Below, piece after piece: positions 33,049 to 44,029 of a DNA stretch of 64,000 nt. Below the pieces are notes generated by a model, which saw only the letters and a program-made list of their open reading frames with translations, searched no databases and was not told where the DNA came from. The first letter of the stretch is position 1. Every line of letters starts with the position of its first letter. This stretch comes from Ligustrum vulgare (taxonomy: Eukaryota > Streptophyta > Magnoliopsida > Lamiales > Oleaceae). The position numbers were made by a program, and so were the translations under genes. Location of the stretch: positions 50,705,466 to 50,769,465 of the forward strand of contig OY743183.1 in assembly GCA_963555705.1 (NCBI GenBank). The letters run 5' to 3'.

Positions 33049-33537
33049 GGGTAGTTATATTCATCCTACAATTTTTTATATCTACACCACATTTTAAATT
33101 TATGAAAAGTTTTTAATATTTGCTCACTTTTGCTTCTACGTACTCAATTTTTTAAAAGTATTATTATTCTTAACTTTCAATTAATCAACATATTTTGTTT
33201 TTAATCATAATTTATATCCAACTATTTTGCTATTGTGTATTGAAAAGAGTGAAAAATATTTATTTTTGACTTTTGTATTAGTTATTTACTTCGATTATTT
33301 AAAAATACGAGAGATAAATAAGTTTTTTTCGTCCTCATAATAAATATTTTTGACAAAAATCATCTTTATGGACAAGATATGAAAATTAATAGACGATTGA
33401 TGATAAAATATTTATATAAAAAACTTGGGAGCATAAGTAAAAAAATAAGAAAAGTTTGGGAATATTCATTAAAAATAAAATATGGTGTAATTAACAAATG
33501 TTGTGGTGTCAATATAATTAATTACCCTTTCTCAAAA
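33049..33537. mobile_element. MULE-type MITE with 9-bp TSD
   Basis: The ends GGGTAGTTATATT...AATATAATTAATTACCC are inverted, and similarity continues inward for more than 60 bp (for example TACACCACATTTTA against its counterpart). An exact 9-bp TSD, tttctcaaa, lies at 33040-33048 and 33538-33546. 489 bp, no coding capacity. Confidence 0.88.
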
Positions 33538-33546
33538 TGTGCTAAA

Positions 33547-34317
33547 AATGTCTAATTTCAGGCCTGAAATGTCTACTTTACCCCTAATATCATTTTGAGA
33601 AACTGTTTATTGCAGTGATGAAACAATTAATGCTTGCATCACACAAGAAATAAATAGATAAAGATTTAAAACAATGGATGGAAGAATTAGACAAAAATCA
33701 ATTCTCAAGAAAAATTAAAAATGTAATAATATATAATTGTTATTTTAATATTTTGTAATTTCTACTCAACACTATTATTATTTTCTCTTCATCTTCATTG
33801 ACATTTGAAGAAGATGTAATTACAGGCTTCACATTCTATTCGGAGAAGTAAGCATTTTTCAGTTTGTTATATTTATTTATGTTGCATTAACTATTTTGAA
33901 GTTGTTAAATAATTCTTCTTAAAAAGAATTGGAATTTTGATGAACATTGATTTGGAGTAGGATGGTAACTTATTTTACCTCATATAATCCTCCATTATTG
34001 CAATATTCTTCATACTATAAAGCATTATTTACCATATTTGTTATTTGACAGTTCAAGATTTATGAAGAACATTAATTGTTAGATAAAGAATTTGATAAAA
34101 ACTCGTGATTTGATGCCTAGTCGCGTAATACGAATTGTCAAGTTCGACAAGTAATATGTCGAACTTGACAGTTCCAAATGCCAACACCCACAGTTGAATT
34201 GTTGATTCACAAAGTACGCGTGCACGATTATGGACAATTGTATGCGGAGTTGTCCAGTATATGTTATGAAAGTTGGGGCATTTGAATTGTGTGTTTTGTT
34301 GGCGTATATATATAAAA
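33547..34317. other. Intergenic DNA with a strong palindrome
   Basis: No gene recognised. Contains the hairpin listed at 34136-34170. Confidence 0.5.
34136..34170. repeat. Perfect 14-bp inverted repeat (hairpin)
   Basis: TGTCAAGTTCGACA, seven-base spacer agtaata, TGTCGAACTTGACA. Confidence 0.95.
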
Positions 34318-34383
34318 GTCAAGAAATGTTCTAGACGTGGTCGTGTAGGGCACAATCGTGTGACGTGTACCAATCCGATTTGG
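34318..34383 (+). pseudogene. Zinc-knuckle remnant, possibly from a MULE transposase
   Basis: Reads VKKCSRRGRVGHNRVTCTNP, like the CCHC tail of plant Mutator-like transposases (CSxCGxxGHNxxTC), with the second Cys changed to Arg. Surrounding frames are broken. Confidence 0.45.
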
Positions 34384-35324
34384 CGAAATAATAGTTGGAA
34401 TGTATTCCGGTAACTCTCATTTGGATTGATATATGTAATTTTGTAGTCACGTTAATTTTTATGTGGATAATATGTACTAATCCAATTATGTTGTCACATT
34501 ATAATCAATGAAAATAGCCTAGTTCTACATTACATAAAGATAATAGCTTAACTATGTTCAACGTAATCTAAAGAAATAGTCATCCAATTCAACTATCATT
34601 AATAGTGGACGCATCGCTAGCATTTTCTTCTTCACCGTCATCCAAACTAATGACGACCACCTATTGAGATGAATATGTCATTGTGCTATCCTAATCTTCA
34701 GCTTCATCCATGTTTGGAACCATAATTTGAATACATCTTCATTACTCTCATTGTGTAAGGGTGAAGCCGAGCTCATTACATCATTCAAATCAAGAAAAGG
34801 AATGTGTTCAATAGTTGTTCGAGATCTTGGAGATGGTTCATCCTCATCGTCGGAGTCTATAGCATGGGAAAAAAGGGAGATGAACCAAGAATTGGTTTCT
34901 TGTCGAACATAGACATTCATTTCTTAGAACGCTTTCTTCCAGTCCATGTGAAAGGCGTACGTGTATTGACCGATGGTACTTTAGTGCTGATGGAACAAAT
35001 TTTTCTCCTTGTACTGGAATGGTCAAACTCCACTTCCTCTACAATCTTTTGGGGGTACATCATATAGCTCTACATATGTCCCGTCCACATTGGTAGCCTG
35101 TGCATCTACTGAAAAATTGACCATGTAATTTTAACAACAAAAGTAAAATTTCTTGGCAATGAACATATATCATTAAGCATCATCAACTACACGTCGTGAA
35201 TATAGAGCAAACCGATGTGCATCATACCAATATTTCCCACAAGCTTTAGAGCCTTATACTCCACCATTGCTCCTATATTTTCATCGACTTCGACATCACG
35301 TTCTTCGTTGACAATTAAATCATG
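34384..35324. other. Degenerate unrecognised sequence
   Basis: Coding-like but broken stretches on the minus strand (acidic IDSDDEDEPSPRSRTT at about 34840; VDGTYVELYDVPPK at about 35060) could belong to an old TE protein. The family was not identified. Confidence 0.35.
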
Positions 35325-35613
35325 TATCAAACCACGCAATCAATCTTTCATATTAAAACTGGATATTGCTAAGGCGTATGACTGGGTTGATTGGCAATTT
35401 CTATACAAGATTCTGGAAAAAATTGGCTTCAACAAAGAGTGGATCGATAAATAAAATGACGTATTAATAATTGTGAATTTTCAATTCTTATCAATGGTGA
35501 ACTTAAGGGATATTTTAAATCAACAAGGGGCTTGAGACAAGGAGATCCAATATCCCGTACTCTTTTCATAATATTGGCAGAATGTTTGTCTCGGGGTCTG
35601 AATAAGCTATTCC
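35325..35613 (+). pseudogene. LINE (L1-type) reverse transcriptase, 5' part
   Basis: Reads FILKLDIAKAYDWVDWQFLY, a frameshift, then ILINGELKGYF..STRGLRQGDPISRTLFIILAE, the RT motifs of plant L1 LINEs. Interrupted at 35613 by the gypsy element; the frame resumes at 40889. The true upstream boundary is unclear. Confidence 0.8.
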
Positions 35614-36264
35614 TGATGAGAATCGAGAAAGCCAAACATCGATGCACGTGGCCGTGGGACCCATGACGAGATCCGACGTCGAAGAGGTTCAAGATTCGAG
35701 GCTAAACCTTGTGAATAAATCGAGAAAAGAAGCCAAGAATCAAGTTGGGGCAAAAAATGAGAAGTTTGGAGATTCAGCCAAATTTCGGTGATCGACCGAA
35801 ATAATTTTGATCGACCAGTTCGGTCGACCGAAACACTCCGTTTTACAAAAACGGGATTTTTCTTGTAAATACCGAAATTGCACATTTTGCCCAATTTTGT
35901 ACTTACATACACATTTCTTGTTCATTTGCAAAAAAACTTGGATGTTAATGAGAATTGCTCTTGAGAGCTAGGTCTTGAAGACCCCCTTCTTGAGGTAAGG
36001 TTAAACCTCTTTGATCTTGTATTTTCTTGGAAGTTAATCAACTTTGCTTGAGTATTATTATTCTTGTGTTGTTATTTATTTCCGCCACCTTGGAATTTGT
36101 TTATTTCTTTCCATTGGGCTAGGGTTTGTTAATCCTTGAATTTTGGGTTAGATTTAAACTTGGGTTAATGTGTTTATCCTTTATTTTACCACTTTAGCTT
36201 TCTTGGGTTGGTATTAAAATTGTTGTGGGAATTTTCGGTCAACACACCGAAGGGGTTCGCATCA
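35614..36264 (+). repeat. 5' LTR of the gypsy element (651 bp)
   Basis: About 97-98% identical by eye to the 3' LTR apart from a ~93-bp deletion near 35788. It retains the palindrome TCGGTCGACCGA at about 35820-35832. Confidence 0.92.
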
Positions 36265-36266
36265 TT

Positions 36267-36278
36267 TGGTATCAGAGC
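36267..36278 (+). other. Primer-binding site of the gypsy element
   Basis: TGGTATCAGAGC two bases after the LTR end, complementary to initiator tRNA-Met. Confidence 0.92.
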
Positions 36279-37138
36279 TTGGCTCTAATTTGGTAAACCT
36301 ATCCTTTACATTATTGTTGTTGTTATTCAAAAAAAAAAAAAAAAACAAATCCGAAAATTGAGAAAAAATTGGGAAAATTTATATGTCCATGTGTATTGTT
36401 AATTTCATGTATTGGGTATATTGATTGTTGAATTTGTTGGGGGTTTCTATTAACCAAACACTTACTTTCCTACATTATCCAAAGTGTTTGATAAATTGTC
36501 CCAAAGAAAAATACCACATTCATGCTTTGTTGTTCAATGCCCATATATTGCTAATCACTTGGGGCTATCCAATTCCCATTATTGAGAGTGTCATCAACAT
36601 TTTATTCTATATATATCACTTGCTCCATACATTGGGTAATTGTTGATCATTCATTCCTTGCCACAATTGTGTTGTTGGGGGTTTTCATATATCCACATTA
36701 TACACATTCAAGGTCATTCAAAGATTGAGTACAAATTGTTTGATAAATTGCCTCATTGAAATTTACACTCTTGTGCTTATTTGCTCTACATATATGCATT
36801 GCCTAATACTTGTGGTTATTCAATCCCATTGTTGAAATTGTGATCCTAGCATCTTATCCCACATAAACATTGTTCCTTTTGAATATAGCAAGCACATAAA
36901 TTCTACTTGCTATTTGTGTCTACTTGTTCTAAATTCATTCTTCCTTGTTGGTGATTTCTTTAACTCCACAATAATTATACTTTGTGGTTTAGTTGATTAC
37001 CTTCCTTGGAGAACTTGAGAAAGGAGATTTTGAGTGGAAAAAGGCAAGAGTGGTGAGCTCATTAGAGGGTAAAAGCCTAAATTGAGTGAAACACGAGTGA
37101 AAATTATTCTTGTTAGAACACTTTCACACTTGCATACC
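36279..37138 (+). other. Leader region of the gypsy element
   Basis: Non-coding, T-rich. Two diverged direct copies of about 300 bp (around 36440-36660 and 36690-36900, sharing phrases such as gtttgataaattg and caatcccatt) suggest an internal duplication. Confidence 0.55.
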
Positions 37139-37717
37139 ATGTCAAATTTCAATGCTCAAATTCAAGATTTGAAGTACTTATTACAAAATCTTTTAACCAC
37201 CATGGCTAGACAAATGGAGAAAAGTAGGGGTGAGTTGGAAAATTTAGGAACAAGAGGGGAGAGTACATCAACTAGTAGTGGTGAAGAAAAATGGGATGGC
37301 AGGAGAAGGTTGAGGGATAAATGTGGGAACATTGTGTATAGGGATGGAAGTAGAAAACAAAGTGGGAGTTTGAATAGAAAAGAAGTTAGGGGTAAATGTG
37401 GGGATGATTGGAGAGATGAGGAGGATGGTGAACAAAATGGGAGTTTGAATAGGAAAAGAAGAGAGTGGTTAGAAGGTAGGAGAAATGGAGTTGATGAAAA
37501 TATCGATAGTGCGAGAATGCAAAATTCATCACTCCATGGAATGGGTAGAAGTGGAGAAGTGGAAGAAGATTGGAGAATGGGTAGAAGACGAAAAGAATGG
37601 GTAGATAGGAGTGTAGATGGGATGGATGTGAATGTTGATATTGAGCAAATGAAGACTTCATCATTCAATAGAAGGGAAGGTAGTGGAAGTAGAGAAGTAG
37701 TGGAAGTAAAGAAGTAG
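37139..37717 (+). pseudogene. Gypsy Gag remnant
   Basis: An open frame from ATG 37139 reads MSNFNAQIQDLKYLLQNLLT and then repeats an Arg/Gly/Ser/Asn/Glu-rich unit containing (Q)NGSLNRK/QSGSLNRK, WxxGRRxxW and DVNVD-like phrases. The conserved Gag core and the CCHC knuckle of intact relatives are not visible. Length is well below a normal Gag. It sits directly upstream of the protease. Confidence 0.6.
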
Positions 37718-38277
37718 TGAAGGAGATATATGCTAAGCCACTACAATCTATGGCCCATACTAATGAGGTGGAGGAACATGAGAAGGATAATTTCTATACT
37801 AGGTGCCTAGTGAGTGATAAACCATGTAGTCTCATGATGGATTGGGAGATTGGCACTAATTTGGTGAGTGCTAGTAGGGTGGAGAAATTGGAGTTACCGG
37901 TTAAGAAGCATCCTAATCCGTATGTATTGTAAAGGTTGGGTGATGATGGGGGAGTGAGAGTGAGTGAACAAGTTCTTCTTGCCTTCAACATTGGATCCTA
38001 TTGTGACCAAGTGATATGTGATGTAGTTCCCATGCACACTACACACATAATCTTGGGGCGACCTTGGCAAAGTGATAGGAGTGTGACACATGACAAGAGG
38101 GAGAGCCGGTGTAGCTTCCAAATGGATGGAAAAAATGTTGTGATCCTATCTTTGAGCCCGGAAGAAGTATGCAAAGACCAAATGAAGCTCAAGAAGGAAT
38201 TTGAGGAAGAGAATGAGAAAAAGAAAGTGAAGAAGAAGAAAACAAAAAGAAGAAAGAAAACAAAAATGAGAGCATGA
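37717..38277 (+). pseudogene. Gypsy aspartic protease, degenerate
   Basis: Reads YTRCLVSDKPCSLMMDW..GTNLVSASRVEKLELPVK, a stop at about 37930, then a shifted frame VSEQVLLAFNIGSYCDQVIC, VPMHTTHIILGRPWQ. This is the retropepsin region of plant gypsy elements. The catalytic motif, usually D-G/S-G, is altered to D-W-E. A lysine-rich tail (KKKKTKRRKKTK) follows in place of the RT linker. Confidence 0.75.
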
Positions 38278-39086
38278 GAGTTGGGGCCACGTCCCTAGAA
38301 AAAGGAGAGGCAATGAGAGTTGGAGCCACGACTCCAGAAAAAAGAGAGGCGAGAGAAGCACCGAGAGTTGAGGTTACTACCTCAGAAAAAGGTGAGGGAG
38401 TGATGAGTGCCACAAAGAAAATTGAGAGAAAAGATCACCCCAAAATGTTCTTTACTCTTAAATATTCTAACAATGCTCTCCCTAGTTTGGTTATTTCTTT
38501 GTTGCAGGAAATTGTGAGGCCAACTTATCAAAGCAACAAAGAACTCCAAAAGCATGCCTTATGGAAGAAATTCTTGGAAACATTTTCCTACCACGACAAG
38601 TACAACCGAGGTAAACAAAATGAAATAACCGACGTCACATCAAGGAGGTATGCTCCTAACAATTCTTTAAATGCAAGGTTGTTATGTTTTGAATACATTA
38701 GAGGATTGTATGACATCGATGGAAGCTTAGCAAATATTTTGTTGAAGTGTGAAAATGTTATACTTGATAGCCTTCATGTGCATGGTGGCTTCTTGTTTTG
38801 CGAAAACAAGCATGACTTCCTATTTTGTGAAAACAAGCTCAATGTGCCTACTTGTCTTATAGGGGAATTGCTAGTTTGGGAAGTCTATAAGGGAGATCTA
38901 ACCAATTATTTTGGCTTGGAAATGATTTTTCTCCTACCCTCCTTAACCAACTCATCTTGTCTTGAACGTGTCAAGAGCATGCATGCTAAAAACCCAAAAT
39001 TGTTTAACTTCTATGAATCATGTGGTAGGCGAGATTTTGCTAGATTCTATGAACATGATGATTATTTGTCTTGGGAAATTAGTTAG
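38274..39086 (+). pseudogene. Gypsy RNase H tail and start of integrase
   Basis: After a repeated xxREVGATSxEKGE-like segment comes HALWKKFLETFSYHDKYNRG then KQNEITDVTSRRYA, the RNase H-integrase junction of gypsy Pol (KxGKxNxVADALSRR). LNARLLCFEYIRGLY and GFLFCENK..LNVPT follow, where a short duplication (FLFCENK twice) is visible. The whole RT is deleted between protease and this part. Confidence 0.75.
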
Positions 39087-39123
39087 TTTGTTTTTAAATG
39101 TGCCATGCGCGAATTTCTAATGG

Positions 39124-40287
39124 GTGGGGGCACATGTTGGTTGTTTGATTGGGCACTTTGAAACCAAGGGGGCCGTGGAAATATTTTGTGATCGCTTTTA
39201 TTGGCCTCATTGGAAAATTGGTGATAAACATGTTTGCGCTTGTGGTAAAGGCCGATCGTTCAAAGTGGCTAAATCCAAGTTTTTACCTCAAGTTTTATAC
39301 ACACATTTGCACGTTCCCAGTAAACCTTGGATTAATCATTCTATGGAGTTTGTGTTGGGTTTACTCAGACTAAAGAAAAGAAATGATGCTAATTTTGTGG
39401 ATGTTGATAGGGGTATTAAACTTTCACATTTTACTACATGTCATGAAACCCGCATTGCTATCAACCTGATGAATCTTTTCTTTGGGGGAGTGGTGCCTTT
39501 GCATAAAAATGATGCTCAATTTGTGGTTGATAAATTTGCTTGCAATGGAAGTGTTCATCCTATTAACAAATTTTCTCCACTTGATGTTGCTTACGGCCCT
39601 AGCCTCCTAACTCTTTTGAGCTTGATGTACTTATTTATTGATGGAAATGTTAGTATAGGTGGGCATAACAAAGCAAATCTGGTTAAGCCTCTTCACAGGA
39701 GGCTCATGCCTCCATCTGAGGGGATGGGCATACAATATACTTACCATGCCAACCATGGTAGGAGGCGATTTGTATTTGATCCGGGTGGTTGGAAATGGTT
39801 CTTTTCAAGGGGAGAACGGGTTCCCGATCGATTAAAATCCAAAATGCTACCCTGCGATGTTGGCACCTCTCAAGTTCTTCGCAACGCCTACAAATTGATT
39901 TTGCACGGTGAGTATGAAATTTCAGTTACATTTATTGTGTCTGAATTTTCTATTTTTATTGTAGGTGTCGATTCGTGGTCGAATCTCTTTCGAGATGGAG
40001 GAGATGATGAGAATCACGAGGGTCCAACTTCATTGCACGAACCTGTGATCCACAATGTTGCAAGATCAAAGTTCAAGGAGTTTCACGATAGTGCATTCAA
40101 GCAAGATTCGAGGTTGAATCCTTTTCAAGAGGGAGGGGATGATGAGAATCGAGAAATCCAAACATCGATGCACGTGGCCGTGGGACCCATGACGAGATCC
40201 GACGTCGAAGATGTTCAAGATTCGAGGCTAAACCTTGTGAATAAATCGAGAAAAGAAGTCAAGAATCAAGTTGGGGCCAAAAATTAG
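39124..40287 (+). pseudogene. Gypsy integrase and C-terminal tail, degenerate
   Basis: Reads GHFETKGAVEIFCDRFYWPH, then a broken zinc motif (HVCACGKGRSFKVAKS). The first catalytic region has D changed to E (NHSMEFVLGLL). There is an internal deletion, then NKFSPLDVAYG and a GPF-like tail (VPDRLKSKMLPCDV, NAYKLILHGEYEISVTF). The last ~48 codons lie inside the 3' LTR, which starts at 40140. Missing catalytic residues make activity unlikely. Confidence 0.75.
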
Positions 40288-40883
40288 AAGTTTGGAGATT
40301 CAGCCAAGTTTCGGTCGACCGAACTTCTGCAGAGGAATTTTTGTTTTAACCTCAGTCGCTTTCGGCTGAGTGGCGGTCGACCGAAAGTCCCATTTCGGTC
40401 GACCCAGTGATCGACCGAAATAATTTCGGTCGACCAGTTCGGTCGACCGAAACACTCCGTTTTACAAAAACGGGGTTTTTCTTGTAAATACCGAAATTGC
40501 ACATTTTGCCCAATTTTGTATTTATATACATATTTCTTGTTCATTTGCAAAAAAACTTGGATGTTAATGAGAATTGCTCTTGAGAGCTAGGTCTTGAAGA
40601 CCCCCTTCTTGAGGTAAGGTTAAACCTCTTTGATCTTGTATTTTCTTGGAAGTTAATCAACTTTGCTTGAGTATTATTATTCTTGTGTTGTTCTTTATTT
40701 CCGCCACCTTGGAATTTGTTTATTTCTTTCCATTGGGCTAGGGTTTGTTAATCCTTGAATTTTGGGTTAGATTTAAACTTGGGTTAAGGTGTTTATCTTT
40801 TATTTTACCACTTTAGCTTTCTTGGGTTGGTATTAAAATTGTTGTGGGAATTTTCGGTCAACACACCGAAGGGGTTCGCATCA
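40140..40883 (+). repeat. 3' LTR of the gypsy element (744 bp)
   Basis: Preceded by the polypurine tract aagagggagggga (about 40127-40139). Contains four to five TCGGTCGACC-type palindromes at 40311-40450. Followed by the TSD attcc (40884-40888). Confidence 0.92.
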
Positions 40884-40888
40884 ATTCC

Positions 40889-41643
40889 TCAGTAATGAAG
40901 ATATCCATTATAGATATGGTGGTAGTATAAATGCATCTCACCTTGCTTTTGCGGGTGATTTGATGGTTTTTACCGATGAGCAGAGATCCTCGCAAAAAAT
41001 TATAAAGTTTATTCATAGTTATACTAAAGGTTCTGGACAATCCATAAATTGCTCTAAATGTTCCTTCACTGCCAAAAAAGAAATCCACAGGAAAGTGATA
41101 GCAAACTTACTGGTTTTCAATACCAGTCATTACCCTTCAGTTATTTGGGGGTTCCTTTATACAAGGGTCATAAGAAAGCTATACTATTTGAGAGGCTAAT
41201 TAACAAAATCAAAGCTAGACTACTGGGCTGGGAACACAAGTGGTTATTTGCTGGAGGGAGAATCACTCTTATAAAATCAGTTTTGAATTCTATGCCTAGT
41301 CACCTGATCCATATTTTGAACCCTCCTATCATTACCTTTTCCAAAATTTCAAGAATTATAAATGGATTTATATGGGGAAACTCTAGCCAAACCAAAAAGA
41401 TACATTAGATAGCTTGGGATAAAATATGTTACCTTGTGAAGAAGGAGGAGTTGGTTGCAATAAATTGGTGGATCTGAACATGACATTTAACAGCAAGTTG
41501 TGGTGGAATTTCAAGGGACAAACTTCATTATGTAGCTGGCTTATAAAAGATAAATACTGCAGGCTTTCTCATCCTATCCAAATAATTATTTCATGTATAA
41601 GAAGTGTAGTATGGGACATTGTTAAAATTAACACAACAAAGTG
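40889..41643 (+). pseudogene. LINE reverse transcriptase, 3' part
   Basis: Continues the interrupted RT: LSNEDIHYRYGG..SHLAFAGDLMVFT, where the catalytic FADD is changed to FAGD. Then SINCSKCSFTAKK, a frameshift, RLINKIKARLLGWEHKW, AGGRITLIKSVLNSMPSHLI, and the C-terminal CEEGGVGCNKLVDLNMTFN. Several frameshifts. It ends near 41643 without a clear poly(A) tail, so the LINE is 3'-truncated. Confidence 0.85.
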
Positions 41644-42257
41644 AATGAATTTTACCTGCATTGCAATATAGAACCCGTGAATGATGTACGTTATCTCATT
41701 CTCATTCTTAAGTGGTAAGAATGAAGTCTTATCAAATCAATGATCTGGGCTCAAGTTTGATTTTGTTTTTTTTTTTTTTAAAGAGGGTAAAATTGAAAGA
41801 AAAAAATAAAAATCATTTCAAATTTTGTTGCATGTAACTAAAAGAAATGGTTTGTGTTATATGTGGTTATCAAGTGCAAATGATGCTCCTCACAATATGG
41901 ACGACTTGCTGCAAAACCAGGATCCATAGTTTGGATATTGACAATTACAATTTGTCCCAGTTAAGAGTTTATTTGAAAAAATAAATTTTTTAAATAGTGA
42001 TTTATAAGAGAACGTGTTAAAAAGTAGGAAAGTTTTTTTAATTTATGTGTAATATTATTTTATTGACAAATGTGTAGTTAAAAAGAAAAGAGAAAAATGT
42101 ATTATATTTTTAATGAGTCTTAAACATGGGCTTTTGTACATTTTTCTTGCAAAAGTGGGATTTATCGCCAATCTTCAATTTATTGAAAAACAATTGTGTC
42201 CTTAGTTTTTATTCAAATAAATTAAACATGAGAATAAAAAAAAAATTCAAATTTAGG
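41644..42257. other. AT-rich intergenic DNA
   Basis: No gene recognised. Confidence 0.5.
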
Positions 42258-42525
42258 GATAACAATGGGTCAGGTTCCAAGCGGGTGTGACTACCCCGCC
42301 ATGGACCCGCGAGCATCTTGCGAGTCTTGAGACGGGACGGACCAACCTTCCTGTCCCGTTTGGCGTTTAGTGTCTTGTTTATATTTTCTTAACTATTTTT
42401 TATTATTTTTATTTTTTAATAGGATAAAAAAACAAAATAAAATTAGCGGGTTCGGGGCAGGAGCGGGGTGGAGGACTTGCCCCGAACCCGCCCCAGGACC
42501 CGATTGTTCAAAGTGGGGCGCCCCT
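42258..42525. mobile_element. Possible hAT-type MITE
   Basis: Begins near TAGGGATAACAATGGGTC and ends near GATTGTTCAAAG..GCGCCCCTA, with GC-rich subterminal CCCGCC/GGCGGG-like runs in inverted orientation, as in hAT MITEs. No TSD could be confirmed. Confidence 0.45.
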
Positions 42526-43586
42526 AATGGGATCGATTCCTGTGGATCTCGAGTTCTTCGAATTTTTTTGCCATCATATTCGTACTCAATGTTAACTATA
42601 TTTCTAGACTACAGTTATGAAACTTTTCGAACTTTCAATCTTAATTTTAACGAAGTTATTAAAGTTTGGCTTTCTCTTCAATACGAAGTTACAAAGTAAC
42701 TAAGAAAACATTAAAGCCGCTTTTTGATAATCATTATTTGTAAAAAATGAGTTTTACAATAGTGATTTTTAAGAAAATGTGTGAATAAAAGATAATGAGA
42801 ATTTTTAAATTTATATGCACAATATTTAAATATTGTTTCTATTTGATTCTAGTTAAGATGAAATTTTTTTAAATGAATAGTGATTTTTAAGAGAATAGAT
42901 ATTTGAAATTTTATTGAAAAGTCAAATATTATGGAATTACCTTTTAATGGATGATTGATGTTGAGTAAAGTAGACAAATAAGAACATTTTAATGAGAAAC
43001 AAATAAGGGCGTTGTATTGATCTGCTTTTAAAAATGTATCTGTATTAGTGTGTAGCACAAAAATGAGTTATAGTTCTAGTCTTTATCTTTTCTTTATATA
43101 TATTATAACAATATAAAGTTTCCAAATAAAATACCACACAGTTTCCCGCATTTTTTACACTTACCCAAAATGGAAATTCATGATTTATAGAGATTAAAAA
43201 CAAAAATTGTGATTATCTATATAAATTTCAAAATTGCTCTTTTCTAGAGAATATAAACGGTCACTTTGAAAATGGTTTTATCTCGTTATTATTAAGAAAA
43301 TTTGAAATTTGACATGCTAAAGAAAAACTCAAAATTTGCTCAACACAAAACTCGAGATTAACCATGAACTATCTAAACATATTTTAAGCATCTTGCACCA
43401 TCATCTATTCTTATCACCTAACAAAAGAAAAGTAAAAAGAATGAATGAATGAATGCTATATATTGAAAATGAAGAAGAATCGAAAATATTAGATGATATA
43501 TTGTCATGTAGTGTCTATTCCAACACAAAGAACGTGACCTAAAATAAATATTGTTAACCATTTATTCCTATAAATTGAATAATCAA
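42526..43586. other. AT-rich intergenic DNA
   Basis: No gene recognised. Short decayed MITE-like segments at about 42720-42900. Confidence 0.5.
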
Positions 43587-44029
43587 TATATCTACCAAAT
43601 ATTCGCTCAATGTTTCGAGTCGATGAAGAAAACTACAATAAAATTATATTGCTAATTCAGATTTAATCGATAAATGGCTAGGATAATATTATCAATTATT
43701 TTAAATTGAAATATCTCTACATACTATTAACGAAAATTATTTTAACATTTCTTCAAATAACTTTTTAACTACTTGTACTTTTTGTAACACATTTTATTCC
43801 CATTGTTTATTTTTTCATAAAAAATCTTTTATAACCACACATTTCTTGATAAACGTCTATTTGATAATTCATTTAAAAAATTTGTTTATAAATAGCGACG
43901 TGACAATATTCCATTAGTTTATTTTGAAATACCAAAATAGGTGAACAAAGAATTGCTTCCGTCAAGAATTGGGTTTTTTTTTTTTTTTTTTTTTTAAATT
44001 GTCGAAAGATGTGTACCACGTGGACGGGG
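43587..44029. repeat. Copy A of a duplicated non-coding segment
   Basis: Matches 48033-48458 in direct orientation (shared phrases tctaccaaatattcgctcaa, gtcgaaagatgtgta). In this copy the continuation is interrupted after cgtggacgggg by the 44030-47709 insertion. Confidence 0.9.

Larger units (their letters stand above)
35614..40883 (+). mobile_element. Degenerate Ty3/gypsy element inserted in a LINE
   Basis: LTRs 35614-36264 (651 bp) and 40140-40883 (744 bp) begin TGATGAGAATC and end TTCGCATCA. An exact 5-bp TSD, attcc, lies at 35609-35613 and 40884-40888. A PBS of initiator tRNA-Met type follows the 5' LTR, and a polypurine tract precedes the 3' LTR. The interior keeps a shortened Gag, a protease, the RNase H tail, integrase remains and a C-terminal tail. 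Reverse transcriptase is missing and stops are present, so it is not autonomous. The 5' LTR lacks about 93 bp found in the 3' LTR. Confidence 0.93.

Noticed and set aside
37162..37668. 168-codon minus-strand frame
   Set aside because: Antisense of the repetitive Gag remnant of the gypsy element.
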